Below are positions 1-6,508 of a stretch of DNA of 10,777 nucleotides, in pieces. Both the position numbers and the translations under genes were made by a program. Source of the stretch: Anaeromassilibacillus stercoravium (lineage in GTDB: Bacteria > Bacillota > Clostridia > Oscillospirales > Acutalibacteraceae); the NCBI GenBank assembly GCA_019118845.1, contig DWYE01000100.1, positions 1-10,777 on the forward strand. Direction: 5' to 3'. The notes beneath the pieces are model-generated. The model saw only the letters and a list, made by a program, of their open reading frames with translations. It had not been told where the DNA came from and made no database searches. Position 1 is the stretch's first letter. Each line of letters begins with the position of its first letter.

Positions 1-144
1 AGGACTTTCGTCACAATACGTGAGATAATAGACTTTTATAGGGATTCCATTTGGCGCATATCACTTTGTTTATACTTTCGTTAAAAATCCCTGTTATGAT
101 AGCTCGAGTAAGCCGTGCAAAATAAATGGAAATGAGGCCGCTCT

Positions 145-2499
145 ATGACACATTTTTCTCCTGACAGCAACTTAGGACTAACTTCCGAACAGGTCGAAGA
201 AAAACGACGCGACGGACGACAGAACACCGAACCGGAAAAAGTGACCAAAACAACCGGGCAAATTTTGAAGGACAATATCTGCACGTTGTTTAATCTGTTT
301 AACGTGCTGATCGCCGTTGCCCTGGCGCTTGTCGGCGCGTGGTCCAATATGCTCTTTATTCTGATCATTGCCCTCAATACGCTGATTGGCATTGTGCAGG
401 AAATCCACGCAAAAAAGCTCGTGGACAAGCTCTCTCTCTTATCCATGCCGATGGCAAAGGTGGTCCGGGATGGGAAGCTTTCGGAAATCCCGGTGTATGA
501 GCTGGTCGAGGAAGACGTCATGGAATTGAGCGGAGGGAACCAGGTTTGCTCCGATTCTGTAATCCTGTCCGGGGCGGTCGAAGTGAATGAATCCCTCTTA
601 ACCGGCGAATCCGATCCCATACGGAAAGCTGCCGGAGACCATCTTTTATCCGGAAGTTTCATTATCAGCGGAAAATGCCGTGCCTGCGTGGAACATGTGG
701 GGATGGAAAATTACGCTTCCAAGATTGCACATGAGGCCAAAAAGCTGCGTGGCGTACATTCCGAACTGCTTTCTTCCATGCGTAAGGTCACCCGGTTCAC
801 AGGCTACTTGATTCCGCCTTTGGGGATTCTCCTGTTCCTCGAGGCATTCTATTTGCGCGGTGACCCGATCAACCATGCGGTTGTGTCGACTGCCGCTGGG
901 CTTCTCGGTATGCTGCCAAAGGGCCTGGTGCTGCTCATCAGCATCAGCCTCGCTGTGGGGATCATTGCGCTTTCCAAAAAGAAAGTGTTGGTGCAGGAGC
1001 TGTTTGCCCTGGAGACGTTGGCGCATGTGGACACTTTATGCCTGGACAAAACCGGTACGCTGACCGAGGGCAAAATGCAGGTAGAAGAGGTGGAGTTGAC
1101 CGATATTGGGCGTTCGATGCCATTTGATGAAATCATCGGCTCCTTTCTCCACTATACAGATGACAACAACGCGACGTTCCAGGCCCTGCAAGCGCATTTC
1201 GCACAAAAGGAAAGCTTTGCGCCCGTACAAAAGATTCCATTTTCTTCCGATCGGAAATGGAGCGCGATTGCATTCGAGGAGTTCACCTTTATCATCGGCG
1301 CTCCGGAGCGCCTAGCTGGTCCTGAGCTGGGGGACCATTTCGAAAAGGAGCTCAACGCGGGGAAACGTATCCTCTTAGCCGGGATTACCCCGGAACCCGT
1401 TTCGCCAGACAAGCCGCTGCCAGAAATACATGTGCTTGTTTCCATCGTGATTTCCGACCCCATCCGCCCCAATGCCGCAGAAACCCTGGCCTACTTCCAA
1501 CAGGAGGGTGTGGACTTAAAGCTCATCTCGGGAGATAACCCGGTAACTGTATCCGCTTTAGCGGCGAAGGCAGGGTTTCCCGACGCCGACCGTTATATCG
1601 ACATGAGCGGTGTGACAGAAGAGGCCGATCTGGAAAAAGCGGTCCAGGAGTATTCGATTTTTGGGCGTGTTTCCCCCCTGCAAAAGAAGCAAATCGTACA
1701 GTCCCTACAAAAGCACGGGCATTCGGTAGCCATGACCGGCGATGGGGTAAACGACCTTCTCGCCCTGCGGGAGGCCGATTGCAGCATTGCCATTGCGGAG
1801 GGCAGCGACGCCGCCCGTCAGGTATCGCAAGTGGTTTTGTTGAATTCGGACTTTTCCTCCCTCCCCTCTGTTTTGAGCGAAGGCAGGCGGGTGGTCAACA
1901 ACATCACGCGGGTGGCGGGGATATTCTTTGTCAAAACGATCTATTCCGTTTTGCTCTCCATCGTGTGCCTCCTGCTAAACATCCCGTTCCCCTTTGTCCC
2001 GATCCAAATCACGCTGATCGACTTGGTTATTGAAGGCTATCCGTCCTTCTTTATGTCCTTTGAACCGGACAGCAGGAAAGTATCTGGACGGTTCCTGCCC
2101 TCCGTCATGGCGCGCGCCTTGCCAAATGCGATCTCAATACTGGTTTGTTTCCTTGTTTTTCTTGGTGTGTCGCCGCTGTTGCAAATTTCTGCGGAACAGT
2201 CCAGTATACTCCTTTATTTGCTAGTCGGAACCGTTGGAATCCAGGCGGTATTCAAGGCGAGCTGGCCTTTGAACAATCTGCGGGTGTTCCTTTGCTCTAC
2301 CATGACGGTTGGATTTTATGCAGCGGTTTTCCTGTTCCACAAACTTCTCCAGGTCTCCCTTCCCACCACAGAGACCTTACTCCTGTTTGCCGGTTTTGTC
2401 CTGCTCAGCTTCTTGATTGAACGCGGCGCGACCGTGTTGATTCAGTGGTTCTGCCGCCATAGAGCTGCCCATAAACATACAACCAATCCCACCAGATAA
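145..2499 (+). CDS. P-type cation-transporting ATPase (HAD superfamily, CtpE/YfgQ-like)
   Basis: ATP-driven cation pump of the cytoplasmic membrane, 784 residues. Seen: actuator TGES at 153-156, phosphorylation motif DKTGT with Asp301, nucleotide-binding KWSA from Lys371, the DPIRPNA segment, and hinge GDGVND at 532-537. Hydrophobic segments fit M1-M2 (about 48-88), M3-M4 (218-275), M5-M6 (591-636) and four more up to about 762. There is no N-terminal CxxC metal-binding domain, which argues against a Cu/Zn/Cd P1B pump. Overall motif wording (SGDNPVTVSA, GSDAARQVSQ) matches the CtpE/YfgQ-like group, whose mycobacterial member CtpE is linked to calcium uptake; the ion here is inferred. Odd: the M4 motif is PKGL (Lys259) where most relatives have PEGL. 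The ATG has GAGG seven bases upstream. A TATGAT at 95-100 may be a -10 box, but no good -35 is visible. The gene stands alone and is followed by a strong terminator. Confidence 0.92.
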   Translation: MTHFSPDSNLGLTSEQVEEKRRDGRQNTEPEKVTKTTGQILKDNICTLFNLFNVLIAVALALVGAWSNMLFILIIALNTLIGIVQEIHAKKLVDKLSLLSMPMAKVVRDGKLSEIPVYELVEEDVMELSGGNQVCSDSVILSGAVEVNESLLTGESDPIRKAAGDHLLSGSFIISGKCRACVEHVGMENYASKIAHEAKKLRGVHSELLSSMRKVTRFTGYLIPPLGILLFLEAFYLRGDPINHAVVSTAAGLLGMLPKGLVLLISISLAVGIIALSKKKVLVQELFALETLAHVDTLCLDKTGTLTEGKMQVEEVELTDIGRSMPFDEIIGSFLHYTDDNNATFQALQAHFAQKESFAPVQKIPFSSDRKWSAIAFEEFTFIIGAPERLAGPELGDHFEKELNAGKRILLAGITPEPVSPDKPLPEIHVLVSIVISDPIRPNAAETLAYFQQEGVDLKLISGDNPVTVSALAAKAGFPDADRYIDMSGVTEEADLEKAVQEYSIFGRVSPLQKKQIVQSLQKHGHSVAMTGDGVNDLLALREADCSIAIAEGSDAARQVSQVVLLNSDFSSLPSVLSEGRRVVNNITRVAGIFFVKTIYSVLLSIVCLLLNIPFPFVPIQITLIDLVIEGYPSFFMSFEPDSRKVSGRFLPSVMARALPNAISILVCFLVFLGVSPLLQISAEQSSILLYLLVGTVGIQAVFKASWPLNNLRVFLCSTMTVGFYAAVFLFHKLLQVSLPTTETLLLFAGFVLLSFLIERGATVLIQWFCRHRAAHKHTTNPTR

Positions 2500-2519
2500 C
2501 CTCTCATAATAACGCCAAA

Positions 2520-2567
2520 AAAGCAGGGAGTAACCCCTATCGAAGAAAGGGGGCCACTCCCTGCTTT
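2520..2567 (+). terminator. Intrinsic terminator after the P-type ATPase
   Basis: A 12-bp perfect outer stem (2520-2531 with 2556-2567), extended by an inner CCCCT/AGGGG pairing (2534-2538 with 2548-2552), starts 20 bases after the ATPase stop. It is preceded by an A run and followed by a T-rich tail, so it may work in both directions. Confidence 0.85.
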
Positions 2568-2654
2568 ATTTGTATCCGCCTATTTAAACGCAAGATCTAT
2601 GGAATGCTATTTTGGGGTTCCTGCTTCACAGAGTTTCTTCTGCGCAGGAGCTGT

Positions 2655-2801
2655 TCAGTCGATCAACATGGCATCCCCGATGCTTACGGGAGTCATGATA
2701 CCAGACCGGTAATTACCTTGAATATGTAACAAAATTCTTCCTCCAGAACCCTCTGGTAGCCTCTGGATTACTCCATGGGGACTACTGTGAGGTTTTATAT
2801 T
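2655..2801 (-). other. Open stretch without a convincing start, possible gene remnant
   Basis: The 278 bases between the ATPase terminator and the antitoxin hold no clear gene. On the minus strand a 48-codon stretch is open from a stop at 2802-2804 to TGA at 2655-2657. Its end reads SGIMTPVSIGDAMLID, which looks protein-like, but I do not recognise it. A GGAGGA lies six bases before an in-frame TTG (2730-2732), which would give only 25 residues. It may be the tail of a decayed mobile-element gene or simply chance. Confidence 0.2.
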
Positions 2802-2809
2802 CTATCAGC

Positions 2810-2834
2810 AAAAAAGCCCCGGATAGGGGCTTTT
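2810..2834 (-). terminator. Terminator of the toxin-antitoxin operon
   Basis: AAAAGCCCC (2812-2820) pairs with GGGGCTTTT (2826-2834) around a five-base loop. Read on the minus strand the hairpin is followed by six T, and it begins 12 bases after the antitoxin stop, so it ends the leftward toxin-antitoxin transcript. Confidence 0.85.
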
Positions 2835-2845
2835 GTCTTGGATGA

Positions 2846-3058
2846 TTACCGACCGATCTTTGACCAGTCAATATCTCTTGCGTCAATGAACTCGCCTTTC
2901 TCAGCTTCGTCTACTCGACGGGCCTCTTCCGGCGTGAGCTTGGTGAAGTCCGGGTCCCACGCTCGAACCAGTTTCTTGATGAACTCATAAGCAAAGTTCT
3001 GGTCGCTCTCAGGTAGCATATCCATCAAGCGAGCAGCTTCCATAGCCATGTTAGACAT
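2846..3058 (-). CDS. Antitoxin of a RelE/ParE-type toxin-antitoxin pair
   Basis: A 70-residue acidic protein, second gene of a two-gene leftward operon. Its role as antitoxin is inferred from position directly behind a RelE-like toxin, small size and charge; the segment AWDPDFTKLTPEEARR is of a kind I associate with small clostridial proteins paired with RelE-like toxins. The N-terminal part (about 1-32) is likely helical and the C-terminal part (about 33-70) is rich in Asp and Glu, as expected of the toxin-wrapping half of an antitoxin. No clear helix-turn-helix or ribbon-helix-helix can be identified by eye, so whether it binds the operator upstream is open. The start is fixed by GGGAGG seven bases before the ATG. 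That SD begins at the last base of the toxin stop codon and only 12 bases separate the genes, which suggests translational coupling. Confidence 0.75.
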   Translation of the reverse strand: MSNMAMEAARLMDMLPESDQNFAYEFIKKLVRAWDPDFTKLTPEEARRVDEAEKGEFIDARDIDWSKIGR

Positions 3059-3070
3059 ATCGCTACCTCC

Positions 3071-3331
3071 CTATTTATAGATGTCGCCACGGTTTCCGAT
3101 TTCGAGAACGAACAGTATCTCAATCTCTTGCTCGGCACCGTACTTGTATATTATGCGCCAATCTCCGACTCGTAACCTCATTCGGCCATCTTTGCTCCCC
3201 TGCATGGGCTTAATATCACCCGCTGGAGGGGTTTGGGTTAATCCCTCTATGGCTTTCTTTATGCGCTCAACCGATTTCTTTTCGAGCTTGTTTAGAAATT
3301 TCACGGCCTCTTTTGCGTATCTGATTACCAT
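3071..3331 (-). CDS. RelE/ParE-family toxin
   Basis: An 86-residue basic protein with the RelE/ParE superfamily layout: N-terminal AKEAVKFLNKL helix (about 5-16), a second helix (about 18-32), then the beta sheet with RMRLRVGDWRIIYK (50-63) and the terminal VLEIGNRGDIYK (75-86). RelE members are ribosome-dependent mRNA interferases and ParE members poison gyrase. The conserved basic and aromatic residues (Arg50, Arg52, Arg54, Arg59, Tyr85) suit a RelE-like nuclease, but the distinction is inference. The frame is open to an ATG at 3373; I reject that start because it would lie inside the -10 box. ATG 3331 matches the family's usual N-terminus and has GGAAGG nine bases upstream. The toxin precedes the antitoxin, the reverse of classical relBE order. 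Confidence 0.85.
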   Translation of the reverse strand: MVIRYAKEAVKFLNKLEKKSVERIKKAIEGLTQTPPAGDIKPMQGSKDGRMRLRVGDWRIIYKYGAEQEIEILFVLEIGNRGDIYK

Positions 3332-3348
3332 TCGGCACATCCTTCCGA

Positions 3349-3363
3349 GGAATGTATCATTCC
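3349..3363. promoter_or_regulatory. Probable operator of the toxin-antitoxin operon
   Basis: A perfect 6-bp inverted repeat with a three-base centre, GGAATG-TAT-CATTCC. It lies directly after the predicted transcription start and before the toxin SD, where the antitoxin or toxin-antitoxin complex would be expected to bind for autorepression. Binding is inferred. Confidence 0.55.
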
Positions 3364-3371
3364 CCATAATC

Positions 3372-3400
3372 ATTCTACCAGATTACTTCCTTTTTTGCAA
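3372..3400 (-). promoter_or_regulatory. Sigma-A-type promoter of the toxin-antitoxin operon
   Basis: On the minus strand a -35 TTGCAA (3395-3400) is followed by exactly 17 bases and a -10 TAGAAT (3372-3377). The predicted start near 3365 leaves a leader of about 34 bases that contains the inverted repeat and the toxin SD. Confidence 0.7.
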
Positions 3401-3429
3401 TCAGTTTTTGGTGCGAAACGATAAGAAGT

Positions 3430-3564
3430 TTACCGTTTCTTTCCGTATGTGATTTGCGGTAGCCATTCATACCGCTGTTCAAACGGGATGAAGTCGCCGT
3501 TGGTTCCAACGATGTGCTTCATCGCAGCGTCCATCTTTTCTTTAACCCTCTGGATGTCAGCCAT
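3430..3564 (-). CDS. Unrecognised 44-residue small protein
   Basis: Begins MADIQRVKEKMDAAM and ends TYGKKR. I do not recognise a family. The first 20 residues look like an amphipathic charged helix, followed by a segment rich in aromatic residues (about 25-40), and codon choice looks protein-like. An AGGA in TAGGAATAAC lies upstream at fair spacing, but that putative SD falls right at the edge of the recombinase remnant on the other strand. The ORF may therefore be a small gene of the same mobile element, or a fragment joined to the recombinase by a deletion. It ends about 100 bases upstream of the toxin start and the toxin has its own promoter, so it is probably not a required part of the TA operon. 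Confidence 0.4.
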   Translation of the reverse strand: MADIQRVKEKMDAAMKHIVGTNGDFIPFEQRYEWLPQITYGKKR

Positions 3565-3566
3565 GT

Positions 3567-4789
3567 TATTCCTACGATAAGGACAACAAGGTCTTTAGCA
3601 TCTATGAGCCAGAGGCCAAAATCGTCACCTACATCTATGACCAGTACGAGGCTGTCCGCTCCCTTACTTCCGTAGCCAAAGCCCTCAACGAGAAGGCGTT
3701 CGCTCCCGGACCGGGAAACCTTGGAACCCCACTACCATTCGCACCATGCTCACCAACCCGTTCTACGCAGGCATCTACCGCTACAACTACCGGGATGAGA
3801 GCGGTAAAAGCCATGTGGTCAAAGCCGCCAAGGAATGGGTCATGGTCGAGGACCATCATCCAGCCATCGTGACCCGTGAGCGGCAGAACCGCATCGCAAC
3901 CCTCCTTCAGAGCAGGCAGCGTGGCTTATACTCCAACGGTTTGACCTATCAGCGGAAGAACACGCACATCTTTGCCGGTCTTCTCCGGTGCGGATGCTGT
4001 GGCAGCAGCATGGCCTCTACGATAGATCGGGAGCGTTCCGATGGCTGGCGTCCGTCTATCTATATGTGTACCCGGCGCAGGCGCTTTAATGACTGCCAGA
4101 ACAAATATGTGTCCGACATCACCCTCGGCCCATTCATCCTGAACTTCATCGCCAACATGATACGGGTTTCCAACTCCTTCGGAAAAAGCACCTCCATCGA
4201 AACTCTGGAGAAGAAACTTTTGCGGGGCGATGTCTTCTCTAATGTGGACCACATTGAGCGGCCCGGCCTTGAAGAGCTGTACGCACATCTCCGCAGCGGA
4301 TTTGATGAGATGTCCTTCGAGTCTACCGGTGTGCAGGCAGCGGAGTCTGCCTCCCAGATACAGGAGCGTGATCTTCTGCTTGCGGAAAAGCGAAAGCTGG
4401 AGAGGGCGCTCAACCGGCTCCGTTCCCTCTATTTATACAGCGAGGATGAGATGCCGGAGAAGGACTACATCGTCGAACGCAAGCAGCTCACCGACCGCCT
4501 TGGCGAAGTGGACGCCCGGTTGGAAGAAGTCGAAAAGCTGGCCGTTGACTCGCTCACCCTTTCTGATGAGGAGTTCATGGCAAAAGCCAGCTACTTCATT
4601 TTGACCCAGCAACTTCAGGACAAACGCTATGTGAACTACGAGCGTTTCATTCGCAAAATCGACCCACAGATCGTCAAGGATTTCCTCAACAGCATCGTGA
4701 CAAACTTTTGTATAAAAGATGGACTTACCACCTCAATTCTCTTCAAAAACGGCCTCGAAATACAATTTTCCTACAAATCCACAGAATGA
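3567..4789 (+). pseudogene. Large serine recombinase, N-terminally truncated and frameshifted
   Basis: Remnant of a large serine recombinase of clostridial mobile elements. Recombinase-domain sequence starts around 3567-3573 (YSYDKDNKVFSIYEPEAK) and runs in one frame to about 3695. It then continues in the next frame as EGVRSRTGKPWNPTTIRTML and on to the stop at 4787-4789. Restoring one G at 3695-3696 joins the halves as ALNEKGVRSRTGKPW, as in intact family members. The second part, counted from ATG 3746 (347 residues), has a zinc ribbon (Cys82, Cys85, Cys108, Cys117) and a charged coiled coil (about 205-270). The whole N-terminal resolvase domain with the catalytic serine is missing, and no promoter or good SD is seen. 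Even if translation began at 3746 the product could bind DNA at most, not cut it. Its ancestor probably moved an element into this locus; that is inference. Confidence 0.85.
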
Positions 4790-4792
4790 GAA

Positions 4793-4826
4793 AAAAGCCC
4801 CGAAACCGCTTGGTTTCAGGGCTTTT
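4793..4826 (-). terminator. Terminator between recombinase remnant and queA
   Basis: AAAAGCCC (4793-4800) pairs with GGGCTTTT (4819-4826) and GAAACC (4802-4807) with GGTTTC (4812-4817), around a GCTT loop with one C-A mismatch. On the minus strand it begins four bases after the queA stop and ends in six T, so it is mainly the queA terminator. On the plus strand only four T follow the recombinase side. Confidence 0.85.
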
Positions 4827-4829
4827 CAG

Positions 4830-5903
4830 CTACTTCTTATCGTCCAGTTCTTTCATGCTTCCAATAAACATCGCGTCTCCAAAGCTGAAAAACCGGTATT
4901 TCTCCTGTACCGCTGTGCGATAGGCGCGCATAATATTGTCGTATCCGGCCAAAGCGGAAACCAGCATGATCAGCGTGCTCTCCGGCAAATGGAAATTGGT
5001 AATCAGCCCGTCCAGCACCCGGAATTGGAAGCCGGGATAGATGAAGATATCGGTCCATCCGGCGCTCTCCCGGATGCCGCCCTCCTTCAAGGCAATGGAT
5101 TCCAGCGTGCGGCAGCTGGTTGTCCCAACTGCAATGACACGTCCACCGTTGCGCTTTGTCTCATTGATGAGGTCCGCCGTCTCTTTGCTCATCGCATAGT
5201 GCTCGGAATGCATCTTGTGGTCGGAAACATTCTCGACCGTCACCGGACGGAACGTTCCTAACCCCACATGGAGGGTTACAAAAGCGGTTTTAATCCCCTT
5301 TTGCCGGATGCGCTCCAAAAGCTCGGGCGTAAAGTGAAGCCCTGCCGTCGGCGCGGCGGCCGAACCCACTTCCTTTGAATAAACATTCTGGTAGCGTTCC
5401 TTATCCTTGAGGTCTTCTGTGATGTAATGCGGTAGCGGCATCTGTCCAATTTGATCCAGAATCGCATAGAAATTCCCCTCGTAGTGGAATTCCACAATCC
5501 GGTTGCCGCCCTCCACGACGTCCAGGACGTCCGCGTGCAGGAGGCCGTCGCCGAATGTAAAATGCGTGCCCGGCTTTGCGCGCTTTCCGGGCCCGGTGAG
5601 TACCTCCCAGGTATCCCCTTCCCGATGGGTCAGCAGAAGGAATTCCACCTTGGCGCCTGTCCCATCTTTGATCCCATAAAGCCGTGCCGGAAGGACGCGG
5701 GAGTCGTTCAAAACCAGGCAATCCCCAGGGTTCAAATAATCGATTACATCGTAAAAATGCCGGTGCTCCATCTCTCCCGTCTCTTTATGTAGGACAAGCA
5801 GCCGCGAAGAATCCCTCGGCTCCAGCGGGGTCTGGGCGATCAGTTCCTTGGGCAGGTCGTAATAAAAATCGTGGGTACTCCAATTGCGTTTTGTCTCTTC
5901 CAT
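4830..5903 (-). CDS. queA: S-adenosylmethionine:tRNA ribosyltransferase-isomerase QueA
   Basis: Cytoplasmic enzyme that moves the ribosyl part of S-adenosylmethionine onto 7-aminomethyl-7-deazaguanine at the wobble position of tRNAs with GUN anticodons, giving epoxyqueuosine. The 357-residue length is slightly above the usual 340-355. Family blocks are all present: NDSRVLPARL (66-75), GSAAAPTAGLHFT (180-192), HVGLGTFRPV (212-221), GTTSCRTLES (260-269) and NFHLPESTLIMLVSALAG (303-320). The ATG is preceded by AGGAG at nine bases. No ruv genes or tgt, common queA neighbours, are in the window. It is transcribed away from the lysine operon. Its promoter must lie in 5904-5984; a TTGTAC at 5948-5953 with an AT-rich -10 region is a weak candidate. 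The gene looks intact. Confidence 0.97.
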   Translation of the reverse strand: MEETKRNWSTHDFYYDLPKELIAQTPLEPRDSSRLLVLHKETGEMEHRHFYDVIDYLNPGDCLVLNDSRVLPARLYGIKDGTGAKVEFLLLTHREGDTWEVLTGPGKRAKPGTHFTFGDGLLHADVLDVVEGGNRIVEFHYEGNFYAILDQIGQMPLPHYITEDLKDKERYQNVYSKEVGSAAAPTAGLHFTPELLERIRQKGIKTAFVTLHVGLGTFRPVTVENVSDHKMHSEHYAMSKETADLINETKRNGGRVIAVGTTSCRTLESIALKEGGIRESAGWTDIFIYPGFQFRVLDGLITNFHLPESTLIMLVSALAGYDNIMRAYRTAVQEKYRFFSFGDAMFIGSMKELDDKK

Positions 5904-5984
5904 TTTTGAATGCTCCTAAAATTTATAAATTCTCTTTCCTGTAAATCGTACAAAGAAGAGGGAAAAACTTTAACAAAGAATAAA

Positions 5985-6013
5985 TTGACAACCCTGAACG
6001 TGCATGGTATGAT
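5985..6013 (+). promoter_or_regulatory. Sigma-A promoter of the lysine operon
   Basis: A consensus -35 TTGACA (5985-5990), a spacer of exactly 17 bases, and -10 TATGAT (6008-6013). The predicted start near 6020 lies about ten bases before the riboswitch aptamer. Confidence 0.9.
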
Positions 6014-6030
6014 GGTGATAACTTGAATAG

Positions 6031-6210
6031 TAAGGAAGATAGAGGTGCGGTTTTAAAGAGTAGCACGCGGGAGGGGGCCAAAACCCGGGAACGCCTGCGA
6101 AAGGGAAAACCGCCGAAGGAGAACGGCGTTTGGCCGGCGTTCTTCTGGGGGCAGCAGTGAAAAACGCTGCAACTGTCATCATAAGATTTATGGTGGAGCG
6201 CTATCGGCAG
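6031..6210 (+). promoter_or_regulatory. Lysine riboswitch (L box) aptamer
   Basis: Conserved lysine-riboswitch strings are visible: GATAGAGGTGCGG near the 5' end, AAAGGGAAAACCGCCGAAGG in the middle, and TGTCATC...GGTGGAGCGCTATC at the 3' end. The five-helix junction can be paired by hand: P1 GATAG/CTATC (6038-6042 with 6201-6205), P2 GCGGTTTT/AAAACCGC (6047-6054 with 6106-6113), a GAACG.../...CGTTC hairpin (about 6121-6143), GCAGC/GCTGC (6151-6155 with 6166-6170), and CATCATAA/TTATGGTG (6177-6184 with 6188-6195). It precedes asd-dapA-dapB and is followed by a terminator, so lysine binding is expected to cause premature termination. Confidence 0.95.
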
Positions 6211-6258
6211 TATGTCCCATTGGGAATACCGAGCAAGTTCTATTATATTGATTTGATG

Positions 6259-6281
6259 ACCGGTTTTCAACCGGTTTTTTT
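6259..6281 (+). terminator. Riboswitch-controlled attenuator terminator
   Basis: ACCGGTT (6259-6265) and AACCGGT (6269-6275) form a 7-bp stem with a three-base loop, followed by a T run to 6281. It stands about 50 bases after the aptamer, and a smaller hairpin (GTAT...CCC/GGG...ATAC, 6210-6229) sits between them. Which upstream strand forms the antiterminator cannot be settled by eye. Confidence 0.9.
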
Positions 6282-6508
6282 ATTGTATTTTGCAGGAGCC
6301 GCCTCTCTTTGGAGCATCTTCTGAAAAATGTAGAACTTTCCACAGGTTTGGATGCATATCCAAGCCGGTTTTGGAAAGAAAGATTCTTGTTTCAGGCTTA
6401 TGAAGACAGAAATCTGTTTCATTCCGATTCTCTCCATTCTGTCTTTTCTCCCTGTCAGGTTCTTTCTCTTTCGTTATTCCCATATCATCATATAGGAGGA
6501 AATGTGTC
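6282..6508 (+). other. Leader between attenuator and asd, with a possible small ORF
   Basis: This 227-base gene-free stretch is T-rich and holds a short perfect hairpin, TTGGAT/ATCCAA, near 6347-6362. A 67-codon frame starts at TTG 6309, with AGGAG (6294-6298) ten bases upstream, and ends at TGA 6510-6512, overlapping the asd start as ATGA. Its product (MEHLLKNVELSTGL...) matches nothing I know and is rich in Ser, Phe, Leu and His, so it could be chance. No second promoter is obvious. Confidence 0.35.

Noticed and set aside
1..144. Partial gene or defined promoter upstream of the ATPase
   Set aside because: No open frame with recognisable product reaches the left edge. TATGAT at 95-100 lacks a well-spaced -35, and the ACTTTCGT repeats at 4-11 and 74-81 are too short to interpret.
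81..662. A 193-codon minus-strand frame opposite the start of the P-type ATPase
   Set aside because: Antisense to conserved ATPase motifs such as TGES; Ser/Thr-rich low-information sequence.
3332..3373. Longer toxin with a start at ATG 3373
   Set aside because: That codon overlaps the predicted -10 box and the operator; ATG 3331 has the proper SD and family N-terminus.
2810..4802. Attachment-site pair for the serine recombinase
   Set aside because: The 12-base repeats are fully accounted for by terminator stems, and serine-recombinase att sites cannot be recognised from such short A/C-rich identity.
4719..5261. A 180-codon plus-strand frame running from the recombinase end into queA
   Set aside because: Crosses a strong terminator hairpin and is antisense to conserved queA blocks.
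6031..6281. T-box leader as an alternative to the lysine riboswitch
   Set aside because: No T-box sequence of the GGTGGNACCGCG kind, and all lysine-aptamer conserved strings and helices are present.
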